Assembly (NCBI RefSeq): GCF_030867095.1
Contig: NC_081831.1
Location: 66,416,716-66,480,715, forward strand
Direction: 5' to 3'
Source: Alligator mississippiensis
Lineage: Eukaryota; Chordata; Crocodylia; Alligatoridae
DNA: 64,000 nucleotides
Positions 1 through 10,700 of the stretch are shown piece after piece. Positions within the stretch are counted from its first letter, which is position 1. Each line of letters begins with the position of its first letter. Under the pieces are notes generated by a model that made no database searches, was not told the DNA's origin, and saw only the letters and a program-made list of their open reading frames with translations. The translations under genes were made by a program, and so were the position numbers.

Positions 1-2884
1 GTGAGAGGAGGGGCGTATCCTGGGGAAGGAGTTACCTTCCCAAAGTGAATGGATTCTTGGGGGAACTGAGACATCTTTCTCGACGGCTGCAAGTGTTCAG
101 TTAGGGACTGTAACAAAAAAGTCCAGTTGAAGAGAAAAGATGTGAGGGCAAGTCCAGTTCACCGTAAGCAAGTAGTTGCATTGTATCCAGGGCAAGGACT
201 TGCTAAGTTAAAGCAAGTAGGATTTTTTCACTGACACTCTAATTCTGGTAAATAATTTTTAAAAAATTACACTCCTACTTCACCCTGTGGCAGCAACTCA
301 CCCTGTGCAGACAGCTTCTACCAGCCAGAGCCTTTCTCCCACTTTACCTTGACATTTGGAGATGTCCATGATCAGCACAGTGGTTTTCCCAGGGACTGGG
401 AATAACCACTTTTTTGGCATGGGGTAGTACCTGGGCGGAGGTAATGTATAGTTACCCTCCCGCTTTCATTTCCAGTGGGAAGATCTTGGCTTTATGCTGA
501 CTTTATGAAACTGGGAGACCCATCCCTAGCATGCTCCTGCAGCCATATGGCTGAGGGCAAGCAAAACCTGGGGGCATCTGAACCCCAAGCCTCGGGGCTT
601 GGGTCTGCACATAGGATGCCTGCCAAATGATTTGGAAACATTGGAAGCCCCAGGTGGGGGTGGAGCAAGTTGGCCAGTAGTAGGGCCACATTTGGTTCTT
701 GAATGACTCAGGAATTTGGAATTTTTTTGGCTTGGAATACTAAAAATTTTCCCTTGGAAAAAAAAGAAGCTATACAAGGGAAAGCCTTTTCTGAGTAGAC
801 AAGCTCTGAGGCATACAGAGGTGAAGTGGCTGCCCAAGGTCAGATAGTGTGCTTTCCATCAGACCATGCTGCCTTAAAACTTGCCAACAAGCATGACGTA
901 CTGCTGCATTTCAGAGTCTTTCAGACTATCTTTACCTCCAGTATAACAACACTGGATAAGTGAAGTGAATCTCAGCTGGACCTCCTGAAAGAGAAGAAAA
1001 TACACAAATGAAGGTCTACACTTGAAGGTTTGCCTTACTGGCAAATCTTTGTCCTGCGGACATATGTCATGCAGGCGAAAAAGGTCTTTTTCTGCTTTGG
1101 CTCGTACCAGGCTCCTGAATGAAATAAGCAACTTGCTATATAATTGCATCTGCACTAGAGCTTTTCAGGGCATAGGTACGTCAGCAAAAAATTATGTCCC
1201 TCACTGACATAGCTTTGCTGATACAACTTTTAAGTGGACATGAAGCATTGAAGAACCACCTCCACTTTCAGTTCTGCTCATTCTGGAAAACTTGGAAGTG
1301 CTATCCTGGATGAGGAAGTCAAATGGTGTTCACAGAGTTTAATGTCAGCAGTTACATACATATAAAAATAACCCCAAAGGATAGGAGAGATGAGGAGAAG
1401 AGCCTCTCATGTTATTGAGTCTTCTCAAAAAAGTAATGTAAGATACAGAGACTAAGCTGAGACAGTCCTCATGTTTCTCTGTGAGGACAAAATGAGTTTA
1501 CCCTACTATTTAATAGTCCTGCACATACTAGTCCTTTCTTCCTCCCATGTCCCACTGCTTAATCCTCCTTTTCTCCCCTTCTCAGCTGAGCTGTGTGGGC
1601 AGGTGAGGAGAGGTCTATCTATACTGAAGCTGGTGAGCTTTCCAAACAGTGCTGGTGCATATGACCTCAGCTGGTTTCAAGGAGCAGATATGCTTGGTGG
1701 GTCCTTGTTGCCTATCTCTTGCTCTCATTGCTGGTTAGTGCTCTGCTAGCAGGACAGCTCAATATTTCCTGAAGACAGCAGAGCAGAGAATACTTCCCTG
1801 AAACTAATTTTAGATAAGGCTTTAAAAACATTGACCAATAGGCTGTATCCCATGTAACTGTTTACATTCCCAAATGTGAGCTGCTCCTTCTCTTGCACCA
1901 TATCACAGGTTTCCATTTTTTGCTATCACCTAGCTAATCCTCCTGTTTATCTTTTCAGGAATTTTAAAATGTTATCAAAAGGCAGAAATAAAAACAAATA
2001 CCAGGCAAGATGAAGTGGGGATCAGAAGAGGGTCAGATGTCTATTAAGAGTCAGGGGTTGAAAGGGACATTTTAAAGAGGAGCGGGGACGACACTTAGAG
2101 AGATTGTCTTTAAAAGGAAAGCCGTCTTCTCAACCCTCTGGCAGATTTGGTGCCATATTGATTTTTCTCCAAAATTGGGATTTGACTGAAAAGATAACCT
2201 TCTTTGTGAGGGTGAAGGAAACAATGAGGGACAAAGGCTGGAGAAGTGGTCTCAGACCATGTTTTCAGATGACTTCTTTTTGTTAAGGTGAAAAGGAAAA
2301 AAAGGGTTATGTTTTAATATAACTTTTGAGTACAGGAAACCATTGCTGCACCGACTCTACAATGTGATGAATATAGAAGCTGCCCCCTGCCCACAATGAG
2401 ATGACCATGGCTGCTTGACATCCCCTAAGACAAAGGAATATATAATAGCTGTTTTCTTGCTGCGCTTTACTTGTCAGCCTGTTCAAGTATGCATCAGCAT
2501 GCTGGTTGCCCATGGGCCAACCCACAGTGATGCAAGGCCTAAATACTACTACTGTACAATGAATGGAGCCCCTCCTTCAGCTCAAGGAGCAAAGTCTGGT
2601 CCTCTGTCTCCACTTTATTGCCATGGTGTCTAAGTGACTGAGGTGTGGAGTGTTTGACTATAGTATCCTTTACAGCAAATAAAATTGTTACAACTAAAAA
2701 AGAAGTTCAATCAGCATTCAAATGCACAGAGGCCTTTATGAAATCAATTAGTTTCATTGAAAACTCACTGGGAAAGAGACTAACCCAGAAAGGGGATTTG
2801 TTCTGCATTAGATTTATTTATAACCTGACATACATTTTGCTCCCACTTGCATGATGATAGCTGTGTCCCAGGCGTATTTTCATT
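1..2884. other. No gene recognised; apparently unique DNA
   Basis: No open frame here resembles a known protein and I see no clear mobile-element ends. The base composition is balanced with short A/T tracts. The open frames of 60-100 codons are about what random sequence gives. It is probably intergenic or intronic DNA. Confidence 0.5.
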
Positions 2885-2990
2885 CCTACCTCTTCGGAGT
2901 GCTGCATGACTTAATCGGTGTTAGAAAAGTATTTTGAGATCCTTGGCTGAAAGGTGCCACAAGAGAGAAATGCAAAGTACACTAAAGAAA
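2885..2990 (+). repeat. MIR/L2-type 3' tail remnant
   Basis: The stretch around 2930-2975 reads as 'tattttgagatccttggc', then 'tgaaaggtgccacaagag', then 'aatgcaaagta'. This follows the tail shared by CORE-SINE/MIR and L2 elements ('gctttgagatcc..ggatgaaaggcgctata..aaatgcaaagta'). It is old and diverged. The assignment is by remembered consensus only. Confidence 0.45.
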
Positions 2991-2991
2991 G

Positions 2992-3045
2992 TGAAAATGT
3001 CCGCAAGGGAGAAAAGCTAAAGAATAATTGGATCTGAGTTAGGAT
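2992..3045. repeat. ~54 bp direct repeat, left copy
   Basis: This segment is repeated imperfectly at 4664-4716. Both copies contain 'gaaaatgt', 'gaaaagctaaagaa' and end with 'ctgagttaggat'. The two copies sit exactly outside the LINE at 3046-4663, so they look like an unusually long target-site duplication. A pre-existing tandem duplication is the alternative. Confidence 0.6.
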
Positions 3046-3360
3046 CACTCATCTGCTGTCTGCTGAGGGGGGATTGCTGATGAGTTTCAGGGTGGCTGAG
3101 GAGTCCAGTCTGTGCTCTGCAAGTTTTTCCATAGATTGGAGGTGGGGAGGGGACAACTGTTGGTCAGGATGTTGTGCACTTTTCTTCCTCCTCTGCTGTT
3201 TCTTGGCTTCCTGAGCAAGATGGTTCTCTTCGAAGTGGGCTGCGGCTTGATGTATGGTGCAGCACCATTGAGCCAGCACTTTCCAATTTGCAGGGTTGAT
3301 GCCACCCTTCTTAAGCTGTGCTTTCATGGTGCCCTTGTAGTGCTCCCTCTTCCTCTGTGG
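3046..3360 (-). mobile_element. LINE (non-LTR retrotransposon), C-terminal part of ORF2
   Basis: Read on the minus strand, the frame at 3327-3049 contains 'MKAQLKKGGINPANW', then 'TIHQAAAHFEEN', then a basic run 'KKQQRRKK'. This is the region after the RT thumb in a widespread vertebrate LINE group whose proteins read ...LRWAGHV-RM...YKDTLKA-LK..GINP.... About six residues seem to be missing between 'VLAQ' and 'TIHQ'. The same LINE continues at 4229-4663; the hAT-like element at 3369-4220 separates the halves. It is 5'-truncated and dead. The clade is not resolved by eye. Confidence 0.75.
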
Positions 3361-3368
3361 GGCCTCTT

Positions 3369-4220
3369 TAGGCCTGTGCGAAACAGCTAGTATTCACTTC
3401 AGATTTGGATTCGGCCGATTCAGGGGACAGTGATTCAATTTGGTGATTCGAATCACTGTTCCAAATTGATTTGGCTGAATCTGATTCAGAGATTTGGCTG
3501 CTGCCGAATCAGCCAAACCTCCAAATCAGACAGGCCCATCCCCCACTTGCCCTCAATGGCTGCCCTGCCTGCCCCAGCTCCCAGCTCCTTGAAAAAAAAA
3601 AGCTCTGAATCACCAGCTGCTGCTGGGTGGGGGGTGATCCCCACCTTCCCCCACTGCCCCACACTGCATGGGGGGCTCTGTCATGAGCCCCCTGACCCCT
3701 GCCTGCTCTCCCAGCCTCCCCATGGCTACCCTGTGCACCCCAGCTCCTGGCCCTTTAAAAAAAAAACCTCACTCACTGGCTGCTGCCGTCAGGGGGGCGA
3801 TCCCTGCTGCCCCCCACTTCCCCACTTTACATGGGGGCTCTGCCACAAGCCCCCAGAAGCCCCAAGGCCACTGCAGCAGCTGGTGAGTGCAGAGTTTTTT
3901 TTTTTTAAAAAGGGCTGGGAGCTGGGGCAGGCGGGGCAGCCATGGGAGGAGCTGGGCGAGTGGGCGGGGGCTAGGGGGGCTGGGGGAGCAGGCAGGGGTC
4001 CCCTGAGGCCTGGCAGGGGTCCCCCCCATGGTCCCCTCCCCCAGCTCCCCCTTCTCCACCCCCTACTTACCAGCATGGAGTCCAGGTCCAGCTCCCTGCT
4101 GCAGTGGGTGGGGACTGCCCAAATTGCCGAAGCTCTCCGAATCTTTTCCAAATCAATTCAGATCTTTAAATTGGTTTCCTGATTCAATTTGGCTGCCGAA
4201 TTGGGCCAAATCTCCTCCAA
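3369..4220 (+). mobile_element. hAT-like nonautonomous DNA transposon inserted in a LINE
   Basis: The left end 'taggcctgtgcgaaacagct' is matched, reverse-complemented, by the end of the copy at 18975-19695. The subterminal region is rich in 'gattcggccgattcag'-type inverted motifs. The GC-rich interior has A and T tracts (3590-3600, 3757-3766, 3896-3910). The flanking octamers 'ggcctctt' (3361-3368) and 'ctcctctt' (4221-4228) match at 6 of 8 positions, fitting an 8 bp hAT target duplication. Joining the flanks restores LINE reading order. The right end lacks a clear copy of the terminal repeat, so it may be truncated. The 250-codon open frame at 3430-4182 has no recognisable transposase and is a composition artefact. 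Confidence 0.65.
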
Positions 4221-4228
4221 CTCCTCTT

Positions 4229-4663
4229 TCCGTGACTTAGTTGAGAGAAGAGGACTTGCTTTGGGAGATGAGTGGCAGCCATCCTCACATGGCGGCCAGC
4301 CCAGCGGAGTTGATGTTTCATGGTCTTTGCCCCAATGCAGGTTATGGTAGCTGCAGAGAGGATGCTGGCATTGGTGCGGTGGTCTTTCCATCTCACATGA
4401 AGACTTCCTGAGGCAACGCTGATGGAACCGTTCCAGGTGCTTAAGATGACTTTGATACATCACCCACATCTCACACTGGTAGAGGAGCATGGGGATAACC
4501 ACTGCATTGTAGACCAGGGTCTCAGTTTCCACCTGCAAATCCTGGTCAGCAAAGACACAGCAAAACAGCTTTCCGAAGGATACGCTGGCACAGTGAATCC
4601 TATGTTCAGTTTTTACATCAAGACTGGCTGGCTGGGAAAGGTGACTGCCAAGGCATGGGAAAT
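4229..4663 (-). mobile_element. LINE, RT thumb region (5' part of the split copy)
   Basis: On the minus strand, reading from 4663 down, the frame gives 'NIFNFPCLGSHLSQPASL', 'RIHCASVSFGK', 'VYNAVVIPMLLYQCEMWVM', 'HLKHLERFHQRCLRK' and, in a shifted frame, 'RWAGRHVRMAATHLPKQVLF'. These match the order of non-LTR RT thumb motifs (FTYLGS.LS, RI..AS.AFG, VYNA...LLYG.E.W, LRW.GH..RM). At least one frameshift is visible near 4400. The element ends at 4663, at the direct repeat 4664-4716. Together with 3046-3360 this is one 5'-truncated insertion. Confidence 0.8.
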
Positions 4664-4716
4664 TGAAAATGTTCTGCAGGGGAAAAGCTAAAGAAAAAGT
4701 TGACCTGAGTTAGGAT
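4664..4716. repeat. ~54 bp direct repeat, right copy
   Basis: Partner of 2992-3045, roughly 80% alike by eye. It abuts the 5' end of the LINE fragment. See the left copy. Confidence 0.6.
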
Positions 4717-4959
4717 AAAAGCTTTAAGAGGAGACATTCTCTTCAGAAGCTGTTTATTTCTATCTGCTCTGGGTTTCCCCACAAATGTTCACCACAAGGC
4801 CTATTCCTTCAAAGATAGCGCATGCAAAACTCCCACTGAGCTCACACACGCTTCTTAGACAAGGGGTCTGCTGAGCTTCTCTAAAGTACGCAGTACCCAG
4901 CATCGATGTAGTTGTGAACGCCACAGTACAGGTTCCCTGCACACGTGTTTTCTTTTCAG

Positions 4960-5045
4960 GGTAGCAGGCAGGTGCACATCCAAGCTTTCTGAGAACACAG
5001 TATCCCTGACTAAGCCGAGAAGAGTGAATGAACTCAGCGGCCAAG
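4960..5045 (+). other. Candidate exon (86 nt), product unknown
   Basis: A strong acceptor ('acgtgttttcttttcag', ending at 4959) and a near-consensus donor ('caag|gtaagt', GT at 5046-5047) bracket 86 bases. One of the three frames is fully open (begins VAGRCTSKLSEN). I recognise no family. Splice-like signals occur by chance, so this is a candidate only. Confidence 0.2.
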
Positions 5046-5047
5046 GT

Positions 5048-6778
5048 AAGTCGGACCCTGTTTAACTGGACTCAGTGGGTCACAAATAAGATGCCGTGAC
5101 CATGTGTATATTGAGACAGCCTGAGCGTGGTGAAGAGGCATGTCCCCTGGACCACTCTGAGTTGTCCGTGCTACCTAGTAGCTGAGCTTGGGTGTGCACA
5201 GAGTGGACAGGGCTTTTTCTCTTTGTGGTGGTGCCAGGCTTGGCAGGGAGGTGGTATAGACCTGACTTGAGTCCTTGACAGTAAGTTCGGACAGAGGGAT
5301 CTTGGGCAGCAGAACTGTACACCCTAGCAATGGTATCTGAAATGTGGATTGACGCCCTTGAGGGACAATATTGCTAAAAGAAGCAAGTTGGGCTCTACCC
5401 CTGCTTTCAGTTGCATCAAATTCACTGGGTTACTCTGGATTTATACCAGTGTGGCTGAGAGCTGAGTTTTCTCAACCCCTTGAGATCTGAGATCCTTGCA
5501 GAGCTGATCCCCAAAAAAGGTCATTGCACCAAGACTCTGGTAGCTGCAAGACTCTGCCCTTATTGGTGCTGCAATGAATGGGTTTGCGGGCAGGTCACTG
5601 GGCCAAGTGACACAGTGCGAGCTAGTGGCTCATTGATTGTACATGTGAAATGATAAATTCTTTCATAGGCAACTCACTGGATCTACCTTCTTGGCAGTCA
5701 TCATGTTTCCTGGGAATGTATCAAAAGAATCTATTGGAAACACATGATCTGCTTTTTTTCCCTTTTTTTTTTTCTTTTTCTGTAAAGAGAGAGAAATGAA
5801 ACCATATGTTTTGGGAGGCCAGGAACAGATTCCAGGAAAGTTTTGTTCTCAGTTAACTTGAAACATTTTGCTGGCACGTTTTCATTGAGTATGTGAGTTG
5901 TTGGTTTTTTCTTTTTAATAGGTCACCATATTTCTCTAACTGCTTTTCAAGTAAATACATTCTCAAAGATGGGTTTAAAGGTGCCAGAAAGTTCCCAGAG
6001 CTGAACTGGAACCCTCCTCCTTTTTTTTTTGGCTAGGGGCTTCTGGGAGATGAGACTTTACCTGTATCTTGGGAGCTAGGTTTCTTCTGAGACTCCCTTT
6101 CTTTCTTCTGCTTTTTTTCCTAGCTAGGTTGGGTTTTCCTGTCCTCAGAACTTCCCCAGAGCTTAGATTACTCTTGTCAAACTCTCCAAGCCTCTAACTG
6201 CAGGGAGACTCAAACCCTGCCAGGATTTGAGCTTTCCCTGGCAAACATGCCTCGTATTTAGGAATCAGCTTTGACTCCAGTGGTTTGTGTGTTTGCCACC
6301 ACGCTCTAAACTTCCTCCAGCTTCACAGAAGATCTAGAGGCTGCGCGCACACAGTCTCGCTGGGAAAGCTCAGGTTCGGACTGCATTTTGTAAACGCCTA
6401 TTTCAGCCCCTCTGCAGCTTGCTGTGGGGAAGAATAGTTTCAGAAGGTGATTTTGAGCTTAAAAAAGACCATGTAAAAATAGCACCTCTTTACTTCAGTC
6501 CTGCTCCAGGCCTAGCCCCAGTCTCCTCCTTTTACTGCGGTAGTATAAGCTCAACACTCCTTTTTGCTTTTGCCAGCTCTGTGGAGCTACCACAGCTATG
6601 GGAGGGCCTGTTTACACTGCAGCCTCTGCTATGATGGCTGCTGGCATTGCTGTATGAGCTCTGGATGATCTAGCTGGTTATAGCTAGCAATGCTGTGACA
6701 GGATGGCGTATTCGGCATGGGCTGCAAAACCTGCTGAGTTTACCAAGCAGGGTAAATGCATGTGATGCTGAACGGCAG
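5048..6778. other. No gene recognised
   Basis: Apparently unique DNA. Pyrimidine/T-rich tracts lie at 5753-5781 and 6015-6032. I see no mobile-element ends and no conserved open frame. Confidence 0.5.
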
Positions 6779-6882
6779 ACAAGGTTCCTTGGGTGAATTT
6801 GATATCTTTTATTAGACCAACCCAAATGGTTGGAGAATAGTTATTAAGCAAGCTTTCGGGTTCAAAAACCCTTTGTCAGGCT
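6779..6882 (-). mobile_element. Penelope-like element terminal fragment
   Basis: Contains 'gatatcttttattagacc' followed by 'agcaagctttcgggttc'. Its reverse complement matches the 3' tail of the PLE at 52479-52580, where the tail follows GIY-YIG coding sequence. Only the terminal (pseudo-LTR-like) part is present. Related fragments lie at 12337-12440 and 47085-47205, also on the minus strand. Confidence 0.75.
6846..6879 (-). ncRNA. Hammerhead-ribozyme-like motif (type I, minimal)
   Basis: On the minus strand the order is CTGACAA (6879-6873), A, GGGTT (6871-6867), loop TTTG, AACCC (6862-6858), GAAA (6857-6854), GCTTGC (6853-6848), TT. This is the hammerhead core CUGANGA-stem II-GAAA-stem III-UH with a perfect 5 bp stem II. 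The single core departure is G to A in CUGANGA, as CpG decay of CTGACGA would give. Stem III is only 1-2 bp. I see no convincing stem I. It is probably inactive as it stands. Confidence 0.6.
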
Positions 6883-7614
6883 GAACTGTATTCTACCACA
6901 ACTACAGAGCGGGCAGTACCCAAGCTAGCTAGCTTAGAGCTGGTTTGGTTATATCCATATGAGCTGCCAGCACAGTAGTGAGTCCAGTGGGGGCATTCAG
7001 GTTCAGTGCCTACCTTGTGCATCATTAACTGCATTGTTGATCAGGTTGCAGGTACAGGGTCAGCTTGTGCCTTTGTTTTCACCTGTGCAAGATCTTTGCA
7101 GTAGTAGTTGAAGGCAGTGGAGTTGTCTGGGTTAACTGAGGGCAAAATGTGTAAGCCTTTAACATGGATTGGTTTAAAATTAAGGCAGAATCAGATCTAG
7201 ACAGAGGACAACATTTTACCTGACCTGAAAAGCGAATGCCATATGGGATCCCTAGTATGCAATTCACATGGACCCTTGCCATGCTTTTCTGGAGTCTTTT
7301 ACAGGAGAGCACTGAATTTTCATCTTTTCTTGTTCTTTCCATTTTAATTCAGAGCCTCTTCTAGCTTCAGATTAGTCCCTTGTGTCCTTTGCCATTTTCT
7401 CACACAAACGTGTGCCCCTAAATACATACAGAGATGTTCATTAACTGCCTACAAGGAACATCTGCACCATCTTTCACTACCTGGCAGATGGGGAGGACTG
7501 GTTTCAATATCTTTGGAGGGATGGTCAAGCACTTGGTCAAATAGAGAGTCATTAATAAAGGCGTCTCTAGTCTGGGGCATTGTAGTTGTTTAGTAGCACA
7601 AGGCAGCAATTACA

Positions 7615-7712
7615 CCACAGCATCTGATGAAGTGAACTTGGATCCATAACAGCTTGTGCTCTCCTGCTATATCTATATCTTATTTAGTTAGTCTATAAAG
7701 GTGCATATCTAC
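7615..7712 (+). mobile_element. Short ribozyme-bearing repeat, probably PLE-derived
   Basis: Contains 'cagcatctgatgaagtgaac', then 'agcttgtgctc', and ends near 'tataaaggtgcatatctact'. The same layout recurs at 41985-42085. It resembles a common reptilian repeat I remember ('catctgatgaagtgggct...gaaagcttatgctc...gttagtctctaaggtgcc'). No attached coding region is present, so the PLE origin is inferred from the hammerhead architecture. Confidence 0.6.
7624..7661 (+). ncRNA. Hammerhead-ribozyme-like motif, intact CUGAUGA core
   Basis: CTGATGA (7624-7630) is intact. Stem II GTGAAC/ATCCAT (7632-7637/7642-7647) keeps about 4 of 6 pairs including one G-U. The GAAA position reads AACA (7648-7651). 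Stem III is GC-TTGT-GC (7652-7659), followed by TC (7660-7661), the expected cleavage dinucleotide. A possible stem I pairs 'agca' (7619-7622) with 'tgct' (7665-7668). A decayed copy. Confidence 0.55.
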
Positions 7713-10700
7713 TCTGTCTTCTGACCACAGTTTACAACAGGCAGCCCCTCACCTCCAGTCTAATAGCAAAGGGCAGGTTTGAGGAGGTAATATCTAATTA
7801 TTACCCAGACGCGCATTTGGGGAGTGCAGTTGAACTAACAATGGTCCAGCTGTAAAAAGTTTAGTGGATCATTAACAACCAAACATCCTATTCCCAAACG
7901 CAGCATCTTTTCTATATCATGGGGCTGAAATACTGTCAAAACACTAGTGGCATCACTGTCTGAAACACCAGTGGCAGTGCCTGGAGGACTTGTTTTCATC
8001 TTGGTGGTCACTCCTCTAAAAACCAAGAACGCCTGATTCTGCTGGAGAGCTGATGAGATCCCAAGTGTTTGCTGTACTTACTTGCATGTAGCTCAGAAGA
8101 AAGGAGAACTGGTAGGTATAAGAAGTTGAAATTCTCCAGTTTGGCCACAGAGGGTCTCCTGCCCATTCACATGGAAGGACATGGCTCTCAGGCTTCAGTG
8201 CCATGGAGTTGACCTCCCCTCTGCCCTCCGAGGTCTTTAACACCCTCTTAAGTTTTTCCACATTTTTGGATTGAAGGCACGGTGCCAAGCCTCTGACTTT
8301 ACCCTGCCAAAGGCATATCGTGTTCCAAGTGTCTTGCAGATAGCTGCTGCTTTCTTGTGTTTAGAAAAAGACCAAGAAAACAAGATGTGGGAGACTGTAT
8401 ATAAAGCCCGGATTCTGAAAAAACAAGCCAACCCACACGTATGCACTAGTTCCTACCCTCCAATAACAATGCCGTATAATGAAATTCAACATTGGCTAAC
8501 CAAACAATAAAACCCTATCCTGAAAGACTGGCACGGTTTACAGAATGAGATAACAAACAGTAGCAGAGAGTAGGAGAGAGAAACTAAGGGGGCAGATGGA
8601 AGAGATGCCAACGGCTCAGTTTGTACGCAATGGAGCGGTGGACAGATAGGCAGGCCATCTCCCACTAGCTGGAGCTGCACAGAGGTCTCACCAGGGCTGG
8701 CTGGTTGGTGTGAAAAGTCATGAAGCTACTGGATCAGTATCTGTGAAGAAGATGGGATTGAGGAGGCCCATAGTGAACTGGATCCTGAACTGAAGGAGGC
8801 ACCAGGGAGACTTCTGGAGGAGAGTATTAAAGAGACCATATTTCTGTCCACATGACAGAAAGAGATCAGCGGCATTTTGTACGTGGCGGGAGTCTGTGCA
8901 TGGCAGCATACGTAGGGTTGTGGCCTGCAAGGTAGGGTACCCAGAGCACAAGGCTCTCCTGCTGCCCTCCAGAAAGGTGCAGCAATATCAATTCACAGGC
9001 CTCTTACACCACCTCCCATCCCATCATTTAGCAGGAAGGTGGGTAACACTGCAGCCAGCCCCAGGAGAAAGGAAGGGGGTGTCACAAACTCTCCAGCGTG
9101 CCCGCAGTCCAAAGGGCCCCTGGTATTCCTTGATGCAGGGGAAAGGGCCCGCGCCTGGCGAGAGTCCGGCTGCCTCTGCTCATTCCCCGCAGGGAGGCGG
9201 GGGAGAGCGCTCCCTTGGTCCGGACTCGCTCAGCTGTACAAACAATTTGGTGGAAATCACCACAGGATGTTTACAGCTAGCAATCGGGCAAGAGTGCATG
9301 TAAACACAAGCCTGAGAGCAATCCCGGAGATGCTGACTGGACTGTAGCTGCAGTGAGGGGCCTGTAGAGACTGCATTATGTAATGTGGGCCAAGGCCAAC
9401 CGGGATGATAAGGATCATTTATTTACCCTCTGGCAACATCCAGTGTCCCCACTCATGGCTGAGGACCCTGTTATATTAAGTCCTCCAGACAATGTCACTG
9501 GACCCTGAAGAGTTTGTAATTAGGGGTCTACTTAAGTTGTGGACAAACTAAACAATTTTCTTGGGTTGGTTGCAGTATCAATAGCAAATCCTGCAGATAT
9601 TTCCCAGATGTGCTCATGCACGATATACAAGAAAGTAAATGGTAGGTAGAGATGCATAAAAAAGTTTAGAAATACTGATTTATGCTGACCTTAATAAAAA
9701 ACAATCTATGAGGTAGGCACCTATGCCCTGGCGAGAGAAGGAGGGACAAGGGGGCAGTCGCTATCTTGTGTGTAGCTGGAGCCAGGCAGGGAGGCCCTCG
9801 GCAAGGTGCCTACTGCCCTTCGTGCCCCCCTGCAGCCCCCACCCCTGGGTGGACTGCTTATTTTTATTAAGATTTTATTTTTTTTAAGTTGATTTTGCAG
9901 ATAATCCCATATTCCACATTTTCTATGAATCACAAATTGAGTAGACCCTTATTTATAATCTGAGGCTCCAATCCTCACTGTCAAAATGGTTAGCAGTGCA
10001 GCTCCACTACCAGGGGTGATGGAAACGTTTCCACCGATACCGGCTTTTCTTATGGAACGCTGGATTTTTGCTAAGTGATTCCTTTTGTGAAAAAAGCTGC
10101 TTTCCTCCCCAAATGTCAGCATCCTGGTGGCAAACTGAACCCCCAAACCAAAATCTGCCAGCTGAAAACTGAAAATTTTGATTTCATAATGCCTCCAGGT
10201 TACTCCATAAATGGGGCAGTCCAGGGGCCTCATGCCCTTGTTCTCCTCTATGGGCCTCATTCCTGGCCAGCCTGTGCTTCCTGTAGTATCCAGCATCTAC
10301 GTGTCCAGATCAAAATTCTCTGGGTAAACAATGTTCTGGTTTTGCTAAAAAGTGGAATTTTCTATGAATCCATTCTCTTTTTAACCAAAATTCTCCATGT
10401 AAAAAAAAAAAGCTGTTTTGTTGTTGACCAGCTTCATCCATTGGCTTTGCCTGGAGTCTTCACTGGGGCCGAGTGGCTGGGCAAGATGCATGCTGGCTAT
10501 CAGATCTAAGCTCTAGTTTCTGCTCCAAACAGAGAGTAAGGGGAAGGTGGGGAGGAGATGGGTAGACGGTTGTGACTGGAAGATGCTTTGACTTAGATTA
10601 GCTCCAGGACTGTGATGACAAGTATTTATATATTAAAATATAAACCAACCATAGATAGTCATGATGTTGGAAATTCTAGTCCTGGCCCCTTTTAACACTA

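Noticed and set aside
3430-4182. 250-codon open frame
   Set aside because: It lies entirely within the hAT-like nonautonomous element, is proline-rich by composition, and shows no transposase motif.
8896-9303. GC-rich patch considered as a CpG-island promoter or LTR
   Set aside because: Too short, few CpGs, no TG...CA ends, primer-binding site or adjacent gene.
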